Below, in pieces: positions 19,322 through 28,923 of a DNA stretch of 64,000 nucleotides (its first letter is position 1; every line of letters begins with the position of its first letter). The notes under the pieces are model-generated. The model searched no databases. It saw nothing but the letters and a program-made list of their open reading frames with translations, and was not told the DNA's origin. The translations under genes and the position numbers were made by a program. Source of the stretch: Gemmatimonadota bacterium (GTDB lineage Bacteria; Gemmatimonadota; Gemmatimonadetes; Gemmatimonadales; GWC2-71-9); the NCBI GenBank assembly GCA_003222195.1, contig QHVB01000031.1, positions 1-64,000 of the forward strand. The letters run 5' to 3'.

Positions 19322-20575
19322 TCAGAAGAAGTCTTGCAACCATCTCTTGAGTGGCGCAAACAGTTTCTCGGGACGCGCGCCGAACAACACGCTGGGCGCC
19401 GACCCTCCACCGTGTGCGATCTTGCGCGCCGCGTACAACACCAGGCCGACCGGTACCGCGTAGCGCGGCGCTTGCACACTGTCGACGAGTCCGGAAATGC
19501 CCAGCTCCGGATGGCCGGCCCGCACCGGCACCGCGAACACCTCGCGCGCCAGCTCGACCATTCCCGGCAGATGCGCCGTTCCACCCGACAGCACCACGCC
19601 GGCCGGCAGGCGGCCCGCGCCGTAGCCGGCGCGCTCGAATTCGCGGCCCACGAGCTGGAAGATCTCGTCCACGCGCTGGTGGATGATATGCGCGACCAGC
19701 TCGCGGGGCGCGGTGCGCGCGCCCTGCCCCGCCGTCGACGGCAGGCTCACGACTTCGTCGGCGCTCACGAGCGGCGAGTAGGCCGACCCATGGCGCTCTT
19801 TTAACCGCTCCGCGTCCGACTGCGTCACGCCGAGGCCCTGCACCAGATCGCTGGTGACGTGGGAGCCGGCATATTTGAGCGACGCGAGGTGGCGGATCTT
19901 GCCCTCGTGAAAGATGGCCACCCCCGTCGAGCTGCCCCCAACTTCCACGAGGGCCACGCCGAGCTCTTTCTCGTCATCGGTGAGCACGGCGTACGACGCG
20001 GCGAGTGGCTCGAGCACGAGGTCGGCGACGCGATAGCCCGCACGTTGCACGCTCTTGCGGAGATTCTGTCCCGCCGTCGCCTGCGCGGTGACGAGATACA
20101 TCTCCACTTCGAGCCGCGTGCCCGTCATGCCGACCGGATCCGAAATGCCGTGCTGTTGGTCGACAACGTATTCCTGCGGAATGTCGTGGAGCAGCTCGTG
20201 ATCGCGCCCCAGCGAGACCGCACGCGCGACTTCGTTGACGCGCGCGACATCCTGCGGGCTGATTTCCTCGCCGCTCACCGCCACGACGCCGGTAGAGCCG
20301 CGCGCCGACACGTGCTCGCCCGCGATGCCGCAGGTGACGTCGGTGACGCGCGCCCCCGCCATCCGTTCAGCGTCTTTGAGCGCCGCGGCGACCGACCGCG
20401 TCGTCTCGTCGATGTCGCGCACCATGCCGCGCCGCACGCCGCTGTTCTTCGCGAGCCCGACACCGAGAATCTTGGCGAGCGGCGAGCGCGGCAGATCGCC
20501 CGCGACCTCCGCGATGACCGCGCAGGTCTTGGTGCTGCCGAGATCGAGTCCGGCGACGAGGCGGCGATCGGGCAT
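19322..20575 (-). CDS. ftsA: Cell division protein FtsA
   Basis: A 417-residue actin-like protein that anchors FtsZ to the membrane. The phosphate-1 motif is GLDLGSTKTCAVI, the SHS2/1C subdomain follows, phosphate-2 is ALVEVGGSSTGVAIF, and the adenosine motif is VVLSGGTAHLPG. The C-terminal amphipathic helix (APLKRWLQDFF) is the membrane-targeting sequence. The ATG at 20575 is chosen because it precedes the conserved DRRLVAGLDLG and overlaps the ftsQ stop. The frame stays open far upstream through ftsQ but that part is a shadow. Confidence 0.97.
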   Translation of the reverse strand: MPDRRLVAGLDLGSTKTCAVIAEVAGDLPRSPLAKILGVGLAKNSGVRRGMVRDIDETTRSVAAALKDAERMAGARVTDVTCGIAGEHVSARGSTGVVAVSGEEISPQDVARVNEVARAVSLGRDHELLHDIPQEYVVDQQHGISDPVGMTGTRLEVEMYLVTAQATAGQNLRKSVQRAGYRVADLVLEPLAASYAVLTDDEKELGVALVEVGGSSTGVAIFHEGKIRHLASLKYAGSHVTSDLVQGLGVTQSDAERLKERHGSAYSPLVSADEVVSLPSTAGQGARTAPRELVAHIIHQRVDEIFQLVGREFERAGYGAGRLPAGVVLSGGTAHLPGMVELAREVFAVPVRAGHPELGISGLVDSVQAPRYAVPVGLVLYAARKIAHGGGSAPSVLFGARPEKLFAPLKRWLQDFF

Positions 20576-21342
20576 CAGACACGTCCCGCGAGGCGTGGGC
20601 GGGTGGAGCTGGGGAGGCTGGGGGGGGCAGGACGGCGCCGAACCACGACCTGCCCGTCGAAACGGGCGTCGAGCTCGGCATAGGACCGCCGTTTGGCCGC
20701 CAGATCTCTCGCCACCAGAACCACTGCCTCGATCACCTCCGGCCCTGCGTCGCTGCTGAGCAGCACGCGATGCGAGCCCAATTCGAGAAGCACTCCGCCA
20801 CGGGGCGATGCAACCCGCCGCGCGGCATCGATCGTCTGAAACAGCGCGGGGTCGAACGCCTGCACCCGCGCGAGCACCCCCACCACACCACTGTCCGCCG
20901 CCTGCACGACCGGCAGGTCGAGGCTCGCCGGATCGAACGGCAGCGGTCGCACGTCCGCATCGACGGGGTCGAGCGCGCCGCGGCCATTCATCACCAACGC
21001 GACCGGCTCGATCTCCCGCACAATCACTATCAACGACCCCGGCGGCCGGCGGCTCACCGATGCGTCGGCCACACCATCCAGCTCGCGGAGCCGCTCGGCG
21101 AGCACGCCGGTGTCGTCGAAGACACTCGCGTGCGGGGACAGCCGCAGCGCCGCCAACACCTGATCGGCATCCAGATACCGGATGCCGACGACCTCTACCT
21201 GTCGCACGCCGAAGAACGTCATGCGGCGCAATGCGAGCGGCGCCGCCATCCAGATCACCAGGCCCGCCATCGCCGCGCTTGCCCACGCCAACACTCGCCA
21301 CGAGACACGGGGGATGCGCGGCACGCGGAACTTCGACTTCAT
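20575..21342 (-). CDS. ftsQ: Cell division protein FtsQ/DivIB
   Basis: A 255-residue bitopic protein. A short basic cytoplasmic tail (MKSKFRVPRIPRVSWR), one helix (AWASAAMAGLVIWMAAPLAL), a POTRA domain (VRQVEVVGIRYLDADQVLAAL, then LRELDGVADASVSRRPP) and the beta domain are all recognisable. It joins FtsL and FtsB to recruit FtsW and FtsI. Its start overlaps the murC stop (ATGA). Confidence 0.92.
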   Translation of the reverse strand: MKSKFRVPRIPRVSWRVLAWASAAMAGLVIWMAAPLALRRMTFFGVRQVEVVGIRYLDADQVLAALRLSPHASVFDDTGVLAERLRELDGVADASVSRRPPGSLIVIVREIEPVALVMNGRGALDPVDADVRPLPFDPASLDLPVVQAADSGVVGVLARVQAFDPALFQTIDAARRVASPRGGVLLELGSHRVLLSSDAGPEVIEAVVLVARDLAAKRRSYAELDARFDGQVVVRRRPAPPSLPSSTRPRLAGRV

Positions 21343-22751
21343 GCGACTGCTCCCTGCTCTCCGTTCCCCGCTCTCAATATTTCCAGCAGCTCGGGTCCGA
21401 CGCGCGTGATGTCGCCCGCGCCCAGCGTGAACACGACGTCGCCCTGGCGCACCGCGCGCGCGACGTGATTCGTCAATCCTGCCCGATCGCGTACGCCAAC
21501 CGTCGCTGCTCCGGCGCGTGTCGCGCCGCGCACGACCAGATGATGCGTGACACCGGGCTGCGGCTGCTCCCGCGCGGCATAAATCGGTGCGACGACGACG
21601 ATGTCCGCGGCTGCGAGCGCTTTTCCCAATGCCTCGCCGTGCAACGCCGTGCGCGAAAACAGATGCGGCTGAAACACCGCCACCAGGCGCTGGCCGGGAT
21701 ACACCTGGCGCGCCGCGGCCAGCGTCGCCGCCACTTCCGTCGGATGGTGCGCGTAATCGTCCACGACCGTCACGCCACCCGCTTCACCCAGCCGCTCGAA
21801 CCGCCGCCCCACGCCGCGGAATTCCGAGAGCGCGCGCGCGCCGGCGTGTACGTCGGCCCCGAGTGCGTGCAACACCGCGAGTGCCGCGGCGGCGTTGCGC
21901 ACGTTGTGCAACCCCGGCACCGCCAGCGCGAGCTCGACCGTCATCGCGCCCGGCAGCGCGATCGTCGCGCGCGAGCCGCCTGGCTCGAGTCGTACCGCGC
22001 GAATGCGCACGTCCGCCGTCGCGCCCTGGCCCACGCGCCACACCGGCGCCTCGAGCTTCAACGCGACGCGGTCGGCGCCGGCGTCGTCGGCTCCGACGAT
22101 GACACGCGCCGCACGTCCCGCAAAATCCGCGAACGCTTCCTCCAGCGCTTCGATGCTGCCGTAGCACTCGAGGTGATCGGCTTCGACGTTGTTCACAACC
22201 GCCACCGTCGGCTTGAGTGACAGGAAGGCCTTGTCGTACTCGTCGGCCTCCACGACGAACAACTCATCGCCGCCGATGCGCGCGTTGCCACCCCATGCAG
22301 CGACACGGCCGCCGGCGAGTCCCGTTGGATTTCGCCCGGCGGCCGTGAGCGCCTCAGTCACCATGACCGTGGTGGTCGTCTTGCCATGCGTGCCGGCCAC
22401 CGCTACGACGCTCGTTTTTCCGTCGCCAGCGACCAGCTCCCCCAGCGCATCGGCACGACGCACGACCCGCAGGTCCAGGGCTCGCGCCCGGGCCAGTTCC
22501 GGGTGATCCCGCGGGACCGCCGCCGTCACGATCACGGCGCGAGCGCCGTCTACGTGGCTCGGATCGTGGCCCCGCCAAACAGGAACTCCCAAGGCGGTCA
22601 GGTCAGCGCTGCCAACCCCGGAAGTGTCAGCATCACAGCCAGTTATCGCGACTCCCCGGTGCCTGGCAATCAGCGCCAGGGCGCTCATCCCCGCCCCGGC
22701 GATACCCATGAGGTGGATAGGTCGGGGATCCCCGGTTCGAAACAAGGTCAT
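21339..22751 (-). CDS. murC: UDP-N-acetylmuramate--L-alanine ligase MurC
   Basis: A 470-residue Mur ligase. The N-terminal domain begins IHLMGIAGAGMSALALIA, the MurC-type glycine-rich fold. The ATP loop is GTHGKTTTTVMV, followed by VVNNVEADHLECYG and the C-terminal domain with DDYAHHPTEVAATL. It adds L-Ala to UDP-MurNAc. In many genomes murB follows, but here ftsQ does. Confidence 0.97.
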   Translation of the reverse strand: MTLFRTGDPRPIHLMGIAGAGMSALALIARHRGVAITGCDADTSGVGSADLTALGVPVWRGHDPSHVDGARAVIVTAAVPRDHPELARARALDLRVVRRADALGELVAGDGKTSVVAVAGTHGKTTTTVMVTEALTAAGRNPTGLAGGRVAAWGGNARIGGDELFVVEADEYDKAFLSLKPTVAVVNNVEADHLECYGSIEALEEAFADFAGRAARVIVGADDAGADRVALKLEAPVWRVGQGATADVRIRAVRLEPGGSRATIALPGAMTVELALAVPGLHNVRNAAAALAVLHALGADVHAGARALSEFRGVGRRFERLGEAGGVTVVDDYAHHPTEVAATLAAARQVYPGQRLVAVFQPHLFSRTALHGEALGKALAAADIVVVAPIYAAREQPQPGVTHHLVVRGATRAGAATVGVRDRAGLTNHVARAVRQGDVVFTLGAGDITRVGPELLEILRAGNGEQGAVA

Positions 22752-22775
22752 CTGTGGGCAGCTAATATAGGAAAT

Positions 22776-23861
22776 CTACTCGACTTGCGAAAGCGCCAAT
22801 ACCTTTTCCATGATGCTTCGGGCGGCGTTCGGGTGACCCCGTCCGCGGGCACTTCGGGCCAGGGCGTCGAGTCGGTTCTCGTCGGCGGCGAGCGGGACGA
22901 CGGTTTTTGCGAACGCGTCGGGCGTGAACTCCCGCTCGAGGAGCAGGACACTCGCGCCGGCGTTGGCGAGCGCGCGGGCGTTGAAGGTCTGGTGATCGGC
23001 CGCGGCGGTCGGCAGCGGCACCAGGACGCTGGGCTTCCCCCACGCACACAGCTCCGAGACCGTCATCGCGCCCGCGCGCGCGACGACGACGTGTGCCGCG
23101 GCGTATGCGACGCCGATCGGATCGAAGAATCCCCGCACGACGACCCGGCCCGGCACGGCGAACGCGGCGTAGCGGTCGAGGTGCATCGCGCCCGTCCCCC
23201 ACAACAGATTCACGTCGCCGAGCAGCCCGCGTTGCAACACGCCGGCGATTGTCTCGTTCAGCGCGCGTGCGCCCTGGCTGCCACCAAACACGAGCACCGT
23301 CCGCCGCTCTGCGCTCAAGCCGAACTCGGCGCGTGCGGCCGCGGCGTCGACTCGACCCGGCGGCGTGATCGGATTGCCGAACACGAAGACCTGGGTGTGC
23401 CGGCCCGGTTTGAGACCGAGGCGCGCTTCAGGGAACCCGAGATGGATTTGTTGCGCGCGGCGCGCGAGCCAGCGCTGCGTGAGTCCGGGGAACGCGTTCT
23501 GCTCCTGCAGCGCGGTCGGGATCCGGGCGTTTTGCGCGCGCCACACGACGGGACCCGCGGCGTACCCACCCGTGCCGATGACAATCGCGGGCCGTTCATC
23601 CTGCAGCACCCGTCCCGCGGCGCGCCACGCCCGCGCGGCGATCAGCGGCCAGCGCAGATTGCGCCACCACGCGCGCCGATAGAACGGCTCCATCGGCAGA
23701 AGATGAAAGCGAAAGGGATGACGGGGCAGGATTTGCGCCTCGATGCCGCGGGCCGCGCCGACGAGGACGACGTCGTGACCCTGATCAGCGGCAACACGCG
23801 CGAGCACGAGAGCCGGCATCAGGTGTCCCCCTGTGCCTCCGCCCGCAATCAAGATTTTCAC
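22776..23861 (-). CDS. murG: Lipid II synthase MurG
   Basis: A GT28 glycosyltransferase of about 361 residues. It shows the first glycine loop ILIAGGGTGGHLMPAL, the second loop VFGGSQGARALNE and the donor-binding ARAGAMTVSELCAWGKP. It transfers GlcNAc from UDP-GlcNAc to lipid I on the cytoplasmic face. The GTG at 23861 is preferred because VKILIAGGG is the canonical beginning. An in-frame TTG at 23870 is the alternative. No strong ribosome binding site is visible, and the palindromic element at 23871-23982 sits directly upstream. Confidence 0.94.
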   Translation of the reverse strand: MKILIAGGGTGGHLMPALVLARVAADQGHDVVLVGAARGIEAQILPRHPFRFHLLPMEPFYRRAWWRNLRWPLIAARAWRAAGRVLQDERPAIVIGTGGYAAGPVVWRAQNARIPTALQEQNAFPGLTQRWLARRAQQIHLGFPEARLGLKPGRHTQVFVFGNPITPPGRVDAAAARAEFGLSAERRTVLVFGGSQGARALNETIAGVLQRGLLGDVNLLWGTGAMHLDRYAAFAVPGRVVVRGFFDPIGVAYAAAHVVVARAGAMTVSELCAWGKPSVLVPLPTAAADHQTFNARALANAGASVLLLEREFTPDAFAKTVVPLAADENRLDALARSARGRGHPNAARSIMEKVLALSQVE

Positions 23862-23870
23862 GCAAACCAA

Positions 23871-23982
23871 TTGCGGAATGCGGATTGCGGAATGCGGAAT
23901 TTCAAGGTGAGCGTCGAAGCTCTTTCAAGCTGCTCGAACGCCCCCTTTACATTCCGCAATCCGCAATCCGAAATCCGCATTA
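23871..23982. repeat. Intergenic inverted repeat of GCGGAAT/GCGGATT heptamers
   Basis: The left arm (about 23871-23902) contains four tandem units such as GCGGAAT and GCGGATT. The right arm (about 23950-23982) is their reverse complement (ATTCCGC, AATCCGC). About 47 bases separate them. It occupies the only large gap in the dcw cluster, between the ftsW stop and the murG start, and can fold as a long imperfect hairpin. Confidence 0.8.
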
Positions 23983-25074
23983 CGCTTTCCGGGCTCGCCC
24001 GACACTCGCCAGCACACCGGTTGCCGCGAGCGCAACAATCAGTGAGGACCTGCCATATGACATGAATGGTAAAGTGACGCCAGTCGCGGGAATCACCGCC
24101 AGGCTCACCCCGATGTGGAGCACGACGCTGAGTCCCACCATCACGCTGATCCCGGTGGCCAGCAGTTGCCCGAACAGATCGGGCGCATGCCGCGCAATGC
24201 GGAAGCCCAACCACACGAACGTGCCGAACAGCAGCGCGATCGCGACCACGCCCACGAACCCCCACTCTTCGCCGATCGTCGAGAAAATGAAATCGGAATA
24301 CGCATACGGCAGATAGCCGAGTTTCTGCTGGCCCTGCCCGAATCCCGCACCGAGCAGCTGCCCCGCCCCGATGCCCGTGAGCGACTGCTGGACCTGCCAC
24401 GTCGCCTCCGCGGGGGCGGCGCCGGGGTTCAGGAACGTCAACACGCGGGCCAGGCGATACTGCGCCGTCGCCACCGCGCCGAAGAGCAGCGGCCCCGCCG
24501 CGACTCCCAGGGCGAGGAAGTGCCCGATCCGCGCGCCCGCCGTGAACATCACGCTGCCGGCGAGAAGCGCGATGAGCAACGCCATGGATAGATGCGGCTC
24601 GAGAAAAATCAGGCCGATCACCGGCACCAGAATGACGACGAATGGCAACACGCCCTTCTGGAAGTCGCGCACTTGCTCACCCTTTTTGGCGGCGAGCATC
24701 GCGCACCACACCACGACCGCGAACTTCGCGAGCTCGGAGGGCTGCAGCGTCAACACACCGAGGTTGACCCAGCGCCGCGCGCCGTTGATCGTCGGCGTGA
24801 TGGGATGAGTGAACGGGAGCAGCGGAATGAGCAGCAGCAGCCCGGTCACACCCAGCAGCGGCCAGGCCCAGCGTCGCCAGCGATGATAGTCGGTGCGCGC
24901 GAAGACGACGGCCAGCAAGCCGCCGACCCCCGCGCCGACCGCCTGGCGCAGGGCGAAGCTCGCGCCGACCTGGCCGCCGGCCGTCGTAACGAGACTCGAT
25001 GCCCCGTACACGGCCGCCAGGCCGAAAACGACCAGCACCGCGGTGACCACCGCGAGCAGCCGGCCTTCCCACAT
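23980..25074 (-). CDS. ftsW: Lipid II polymerase FtsW
   Basis: A 364-residue SEDS protein with about ten membrane helices. Conserved parts are NGARRWVNLG, LQPSELAKFAVVVW (catalytic-loop region), FLEPHLSMALLI, SDFIFSTIGEEWGFVG and VTLPFMSYGRSSL. It polymerises glycan with FtsI. The ATG at 25074 overlaps the murD stop (ATGA). The longer frame upstream lies inside murD. Confidence 0.95.
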   Translation of the reverse strand: MWEGRLLAVVTAVLVVFGLAAVYGASSLVTTAGGQVGASFALRQAVGAGVGGLLAVVFARTDYHRWRRWAWPLLGVTGLLLLIPLLPFTHPITPTINGARRWVNLGVLTLQPSELAKFAVVVWCAMLAAKKGEQVRDFQKGVLPFVVILVPVIGLIFLEPHLSMALLIALLAGSVMFTAGARIGHFLALGVAAGPLLFGAVATAQYRLARVLTFLNPGAAPAEATWQVQQSLTGIGAGQLLGAGFGQGQQKLGYLPYAYSDFIFSTIGEEWGFVGVVAIALLFGTFVWLGFRIARHAPDLFGQLLATGISVMVGLSVVLHIGVSLAVIPATGVTLPFMSYGRSSLIVALAATGVLASVGRARKA

Positions 25075-26450
25075 CACTGCGCTTCGACTAGTCGCCGGAA
25101 TGTGGCCCCCCGCACCTCGTAGTTCTTGAACATGTCGTAGCTCGAGCACGCCGGAGACAGCAGCACCGCGTCGCCCGGCTTCGCCGCGCGCCGCGCGCGC
25201 GCGATGATATCCTCGAACGTCGTGCCGCGCTCGAGGGGCACCTTTCCGCCGAGATCCTGCTCGATGAGCGGGCCGGCTTCACCATACGCGATGACCAACC
25301 GGCAGCGCTCGGCGAGCAGCGGCGCGAGGCTCGTGTACGGCTCGCCTTTGTGCCGGCCACCGAGCAACAGCACGAAAGGACGCTGCATGGCGATGACCGC
25401 CACGGTCGTCGCCGCGATGTTCGTCGCCTTCGAATCGTTGATCCATAGTATTCCGCCGACTTCGCGCACCGGCTCGAGCCGGTGCGGCAGCGCCCGAAAT
25501 GAGCGCAGCCCTGCGCCGAGCAACGGCGCCGGTACGCCGGCCTCGTGCACGGCCAATGCCGCGGCCAGCGCGTTGGCGACGTTGTGGTCGCCCAGGAGGT
25601 GCAGCTCGTCGCGCGTGATCAGCGATTCTCCCCCCAGCCGCAGCAGCCGTTTTGTCGCGTCGTACGAGGCATCGGCCGGCTTGGCGAGCGAAAACAGCAC
25701 CCTGCGGCCCGCCACCCCGCGCGCAAGGTCCAGCACGAGCGGGTCATCGGCATTGAGCACCCACACATTGTCCGCACGCGCGTTGCGAAACAGCAGGCGC
25801 TTGTCGGCATAATACGCCTCCGCCGACGGATAACGGTCGAGATGATCGGGCGCGAGGTTCGTCAGTATGCCGACGTCAGGCGCAAAGTTGGGGCTGTCGT
25901 GCAGCTGGAACGAGGAGACTTCGAGACTGAGCCATTGATACCGCTCGTTCGCCATGGCGAGGTCGGTCACCGGCCGGCCGATGTTGCCCGCGGTGGTGGA
26001 CGGCAAGCCGGCCGCGCTGAGCAGATGCGCGATCAGGGCGGTCGTCGTGGTCTTCCCGTTGGTGCCCGTGATGGCGATGCTGCGCGTGCCCGGTTGCAGC
26101 GCCGCGAGGGCGCGGAAGCCGAGATCGAGCTCCGACACGATCTCCACACCCGCGTGCCGCGCCGCCGTCAACACGGGCGCGTCCGGCGGCACGCCCGGTG
26201 AGACGACCACCCCGATCGCCTGACGGATCTTGCGGAGATCGTGGCGCCCGATGTCCACGTCGACCCACGGTACGCTCTTCAACGCCTCCGCCGCTTCCCC
26301 CGCATAGGGATGATCGGACGCGTCGCTCGCGTAGACGCGCACCCCTTCGCGCGCGAGCAGCCGTGCCGCCGCGACGCCGCTTTTGCCGAGCCCGATGATC
26401 GCAACGACGCTGCCGGGCCGGCGCCAGGCCTCCGGGACGAGCTGCTCCAT
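25074..26450 (-). CDS. murD: UDP-MurNAc-L-Ala--D-Glu ligase MurD
   Basis: A 458-residue Mur ligase. VVAIIGLGKSGVAAARLLA is the N-terminal uracil-binding domain, then VVSPGVPPDAPVL, the ATP loop GTNGKTTTTALIAH, NLAPDHLDRYP and the C-terminal INDSKATN. The ATG at 26450 is chosen because it overlaps the mraY stop and gives the normal length. Confidence 0.96.
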   Translation of the reverse strand: MEQLVPEAWRRPGSVVAIIGLGKSGVAAARLLAREGVRVYASDASDHPYAGEAAEALKSVPWVDVDIGRHDLRKIRQAIGVVVSPGVPPDAPVLTAARHAGVEIVSELDLGFRALAALQPGTRSIAITGTNGKTTTTALIAHLLSAAGLPSTTAGNIGRPVTDLAMANERYQWLSLEVSSFQLHDSPNFAPDVGILTNLAPDHLDRYPSAEAYYADKRLLFRNARADNVWVLNADDPLVLDLARGVAGRRVLFSLAKPADASYDATKRLLRLGGESLITRDELHLLGDHNVANALAAALAVHEAGVPAPLLGAGLRSFRALPHRLEPVREVGGILWINDSKATNIAATTVAVIAMQRPFVLLLGGRHKGEPYTSLAPLLAERCRLVIAYGEAGPLIEQDLGGKVPLERGTTFEDIIARARRAAKPGDAVLLSPACSSYDMFKNYEVRGATFRRLVEAQ

Positions 26451-27571
26451 CACCGCACTTTGAGCGTGGCCAGCGCGATCATCGCGCACAGCACCCCCAG
26501 GATGTAGAACCGCATGACGACTTGCGGCTCCGCCCACCCGAGCTTTTCGAAATGATGATGCAGCGGTGCCATCCGAAAGACTTTGTGGGCATCGGCGTAC
26601 TCTTTTCCGTAGCGCCGCTTGCGCCACTTGTAGGTTGTGGTCTGGATCAAGACCGACAGGGTCTCCGCCGCGAACACGGCGCCGGCGATGAGCAGCAGGA
26701 ACTCCGTCTTGAGGAGAATCGCGACCGTCCCCAGCGCGCCGCCGATCGCCAGCGCCCCGGTGTCGCCCATGAACACCTGCGCGGGATAGGCATTGAACCA
26801 GAGGAATCCGAGCGCGGCACCCATCAACGCGCCGCAGAAGATCGTCAGCTCCCCCGCGCCGGGCAGATGGAGGACGCCGAGGTAGCGGGCCGCGTCCACG
26901 CGTCCGAACAGGTAGCAGAAGATCGCGAACGCCCCAACGGCAATCACGGTGAGTCCGGCCGCGAGTCCGTCGAGCCCGTCGGTCAGATTCACGGCGTTCG
27001 AGCTCGCCGTCGTCACGAACGTCACGAACGCGAGGTAGATCGGCCACGGCAGCACCCAGACGATGTATTTAAAGAACGGGAGCTGGGTCGCGTTCGGGTC
27101 GACGCTGCTGGTGAGGGGGAACAGCAGGATATAGACACCGAGTCCAATGCCGAACGACACTTGGCCGACGAGCTTCCAGCGCGCGACGAGTCCCTGCGAC
27201 TGGCCCCGCACGATCTTCAGATAGTCGTCCAGAAAGCCGATCAATCCCATCCACAACGTCGCCGCGACCGTCACGATGACGTAGCGACTGTCGAGCCGCG
27301 CCCACAACAGCGTGGGAACGACCGTCGCCAGAATAATGATCAGGCCACCCATGGTCGGCGTGCCCCGCTTGCCGTGGTGACTGGTGGGACCCTCGGCGCG
27401 GACGATTTGTCCGATGCGATGCTCGCGCAGCTTCCGGATGATCCAGGGGCCGACGACGAAGGCGAGCAGCAGCGCGGTGACGGTCGCGCCCGCCGCGCGA
27501 AACGTGATGTAGTTGAAGAGATTGAAGATGATGTGGTTGCGGGCCAGCGGCGCGAGCAAATGGTAGAGCAT
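26450..27571 (-). CDS. mraY: Phospho-MurNAc-pentapeptide transferase MraY
   Basis: A 373-residue enzyme with ten helices. Diagnostic loops are GKRGTPTMGGLI, GFLDDYLK (catalytic aspartates), SNAVNLTDGLDGLA, NAYPAQVFMGDTG and APLHHHFEKLGWAEPQVV. It makes lipid I on the inner membrane. It overlaps murF and murD by single bases. Confidence 0.98.
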   Translation of the reverse strand: MLYHLLAPLARNHIIFNLFNYITFRAAGATVTALLLAFVVGPWIIRKLREHRIGQIVRAEGPTSHHGKRGTPTMGGLIIILATVVPTLLWARLDSRYVIVTVAATLWMGLIGFLDDYLKIVRGQSQGLVARWKLVGQVSFGIGLGVYILLFPLTSSVDPNATQLPFFKYIVWVLPWPIYLAFVTFVTTASSNAVNLTDGLDGLAAGLTVIAVGAFAIFCYLFGRVDAARYLGVLHLPGAGELTIFCGALMGAALGFLWFNAYPAQVFMGDTGALAIGGALGTVAILLKTEFLLLIAGAVFAAETLSVLIQTTTYKWRKRRYGKEYADAHKVFRMAPLHHHFEKLGWAEPQVVMRFYILGVLCAMIALATLKVR

Positions 27572-28923
27572 CAGGTCAGGTAGTTAAGGACACGTTCCAA
27601 GGCGACTCCTCGTGATGCTTTGAGCAGGACCAGCTCATTGCCCCGCAGCGCAGACTTCAGCTTCGGCCCCAGCGCCTCGGGGTCGGCGGCCGTGATGAGC
27701 CGGCCACCGAGCGCTTCGCGCAGCGATTCGAACGCGCGCGCGAATCTGCCAACGGCTGCCACCAGTGCCGGCTTGCGTTGGGCGATTTCGCGCGCCGCTT
27801 CGGCGTGCAATCTTGCACTTTCCGGCCCTAACTCCAACATCGTGCCCACCACGACCACAAACGGCCGTCGCTGTCTGCGTGCGAGCCAGGCCCCCGTCTG
27901 CACCGCCCGCCGCAGCGAAGCGGGGTTCGCGTTATAGCTGTCGTCAATCACCAGCAGGTCGCCGATCTCCCGGACGTCGCCGCGCCCCTCGGGCAGCTGG
28001 ACTCCCGCGAGCTCCCGCACCGCGGCGTCGTGATCGACCCCAGCGCGCTGGGCCACGGCCAGGGCGATCCGGGCGTTCTCGAGCTGATGAATCCCCAGCG
28101 CCGGTAACGTGATCTTCTCGCCGGAATCCAGTGACAGGCGGGGGCGGCCGTTCCGGTCGAGATAGCGATCGAGCAGGCTGTCGTCGGCGCTCTTCCCCGG
28201 CAGCGCGGCCGGGATCACCTGGGTGCGGCGCCGCGCTTCCGGCCACATCGCGTCCGGCCCTGAGCCGATGATCGCGACGGGGACGCCATCCAACAGCGAC
28301 AACTTCTCTGCCATGACGCCCTCCAACGATCCGAACCCTTCGACGTGCGCATAGCCGATGTTCGTAATCACGGCAATCGTGGGCTCGATGATGTCGCGCA
28401 GCCGCGCGATCTCCCCCGGAACGCTCGCCCCCGCTTCCACGACCAGCGCTTCCGTATCTTCGGGCGCCGCCAGAATCGTGAGCGGCACACCGACCAGATT
28501 GTTGAGGTTCGCGGCGGTGGCGTGCACGCGATAGCGCGCGCCGAGCGCCGCGCGGATCATCTCCTTGGTGCTGGTCTTGCCACTCGAGCCGGTGATGGCG
28601 ACGACCGGCGTCCCCTCGGGCAGCATGCGCCGGCGCGCGCGCGCCAGCAGGCCCAGCGCGGTGAGCGTGTCGTCTACCTCAAAGAATGGGAGCCCGTCGA
28701 CTTTCGGGGTGCCGCGCCGGACGACCGCCGCGCTCGCGCCCTGCTCCTTGGCCTTCGCGAGGAAGTTGTGCGCGTCGAAGTGTTCGCCCTTGAGCGCAAC
28801 GAAAAGGGTGCCGGGTGTCGGGTGTCTGGTGTCAGTGGAAATGGCTGAGAAAGTGAGCTTGGCAGGCGACGGGACGCCGAGCGCGGCCGCGACCTCATCA
28901 CTCGTCCACGGCCGTCCGGGCAT
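27571..28923 (-). CDS. murF: UDP-MurNAc-tripeptide--D-Ala-D-Ala ligase MurF
   Basis: A 450-residue Mur ligase. The N-terminal domain is WTSDEVAAALGVPSP with STDTRHPTPGTLFVAL. The ATP loop is GSSGKTSTKEMI, then NLNNLVGVPLTIL, and the C-terminal domain has DDSYNANPASLRRAV. The ATG overlaps the murE stop (ATGA). No ddl for making D-Ala-D-Ala is in the window. Confidence 0.97.
   Translation of the reverse strand: MPGRPWTSDEVAAALGVPSPAKLTFSAISTDTRHPTPGTLFVALKGEHFDAHNFLAKAKEQGASAAVVRRGTPKVDGLPFFEVDDTLTALGLLARARRRMLPEGTPVVAITGSSGKTSTKEMIRAALGARYRVHATAANLNNLVGVPLTILAAPEDTEALVVEAGASVPGEIARLRDIIEPTIAVITNIGYAHVEGFGSLEGVMAEKLSLLDGVPVAIIGSGPDAMWPEARRRTQVIPAALPGKSADDSLLDRYLDRNGRPRLSLDSGEKITLPALGIHQLENARIALAVAQRAGVDHDAAVRELAGVQLPEGRGDVREIGDLLVIDDSYNANPASLRRAVQTGAWLARRQRRPFVVVVGTMLELGPESARLHAEAAREIAQRKPALVAAVGRFARAFESLREALGGRLITAADPEALGPKLKSALRGNELVLLKASRGVALERVLNYLT

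Noticed and set aside
25074-27047. A 657-residue MurD fusion
   Set aside because: The extension is the shadow of mraY; the normal MurD start overlaps the mraY stop at 26450.
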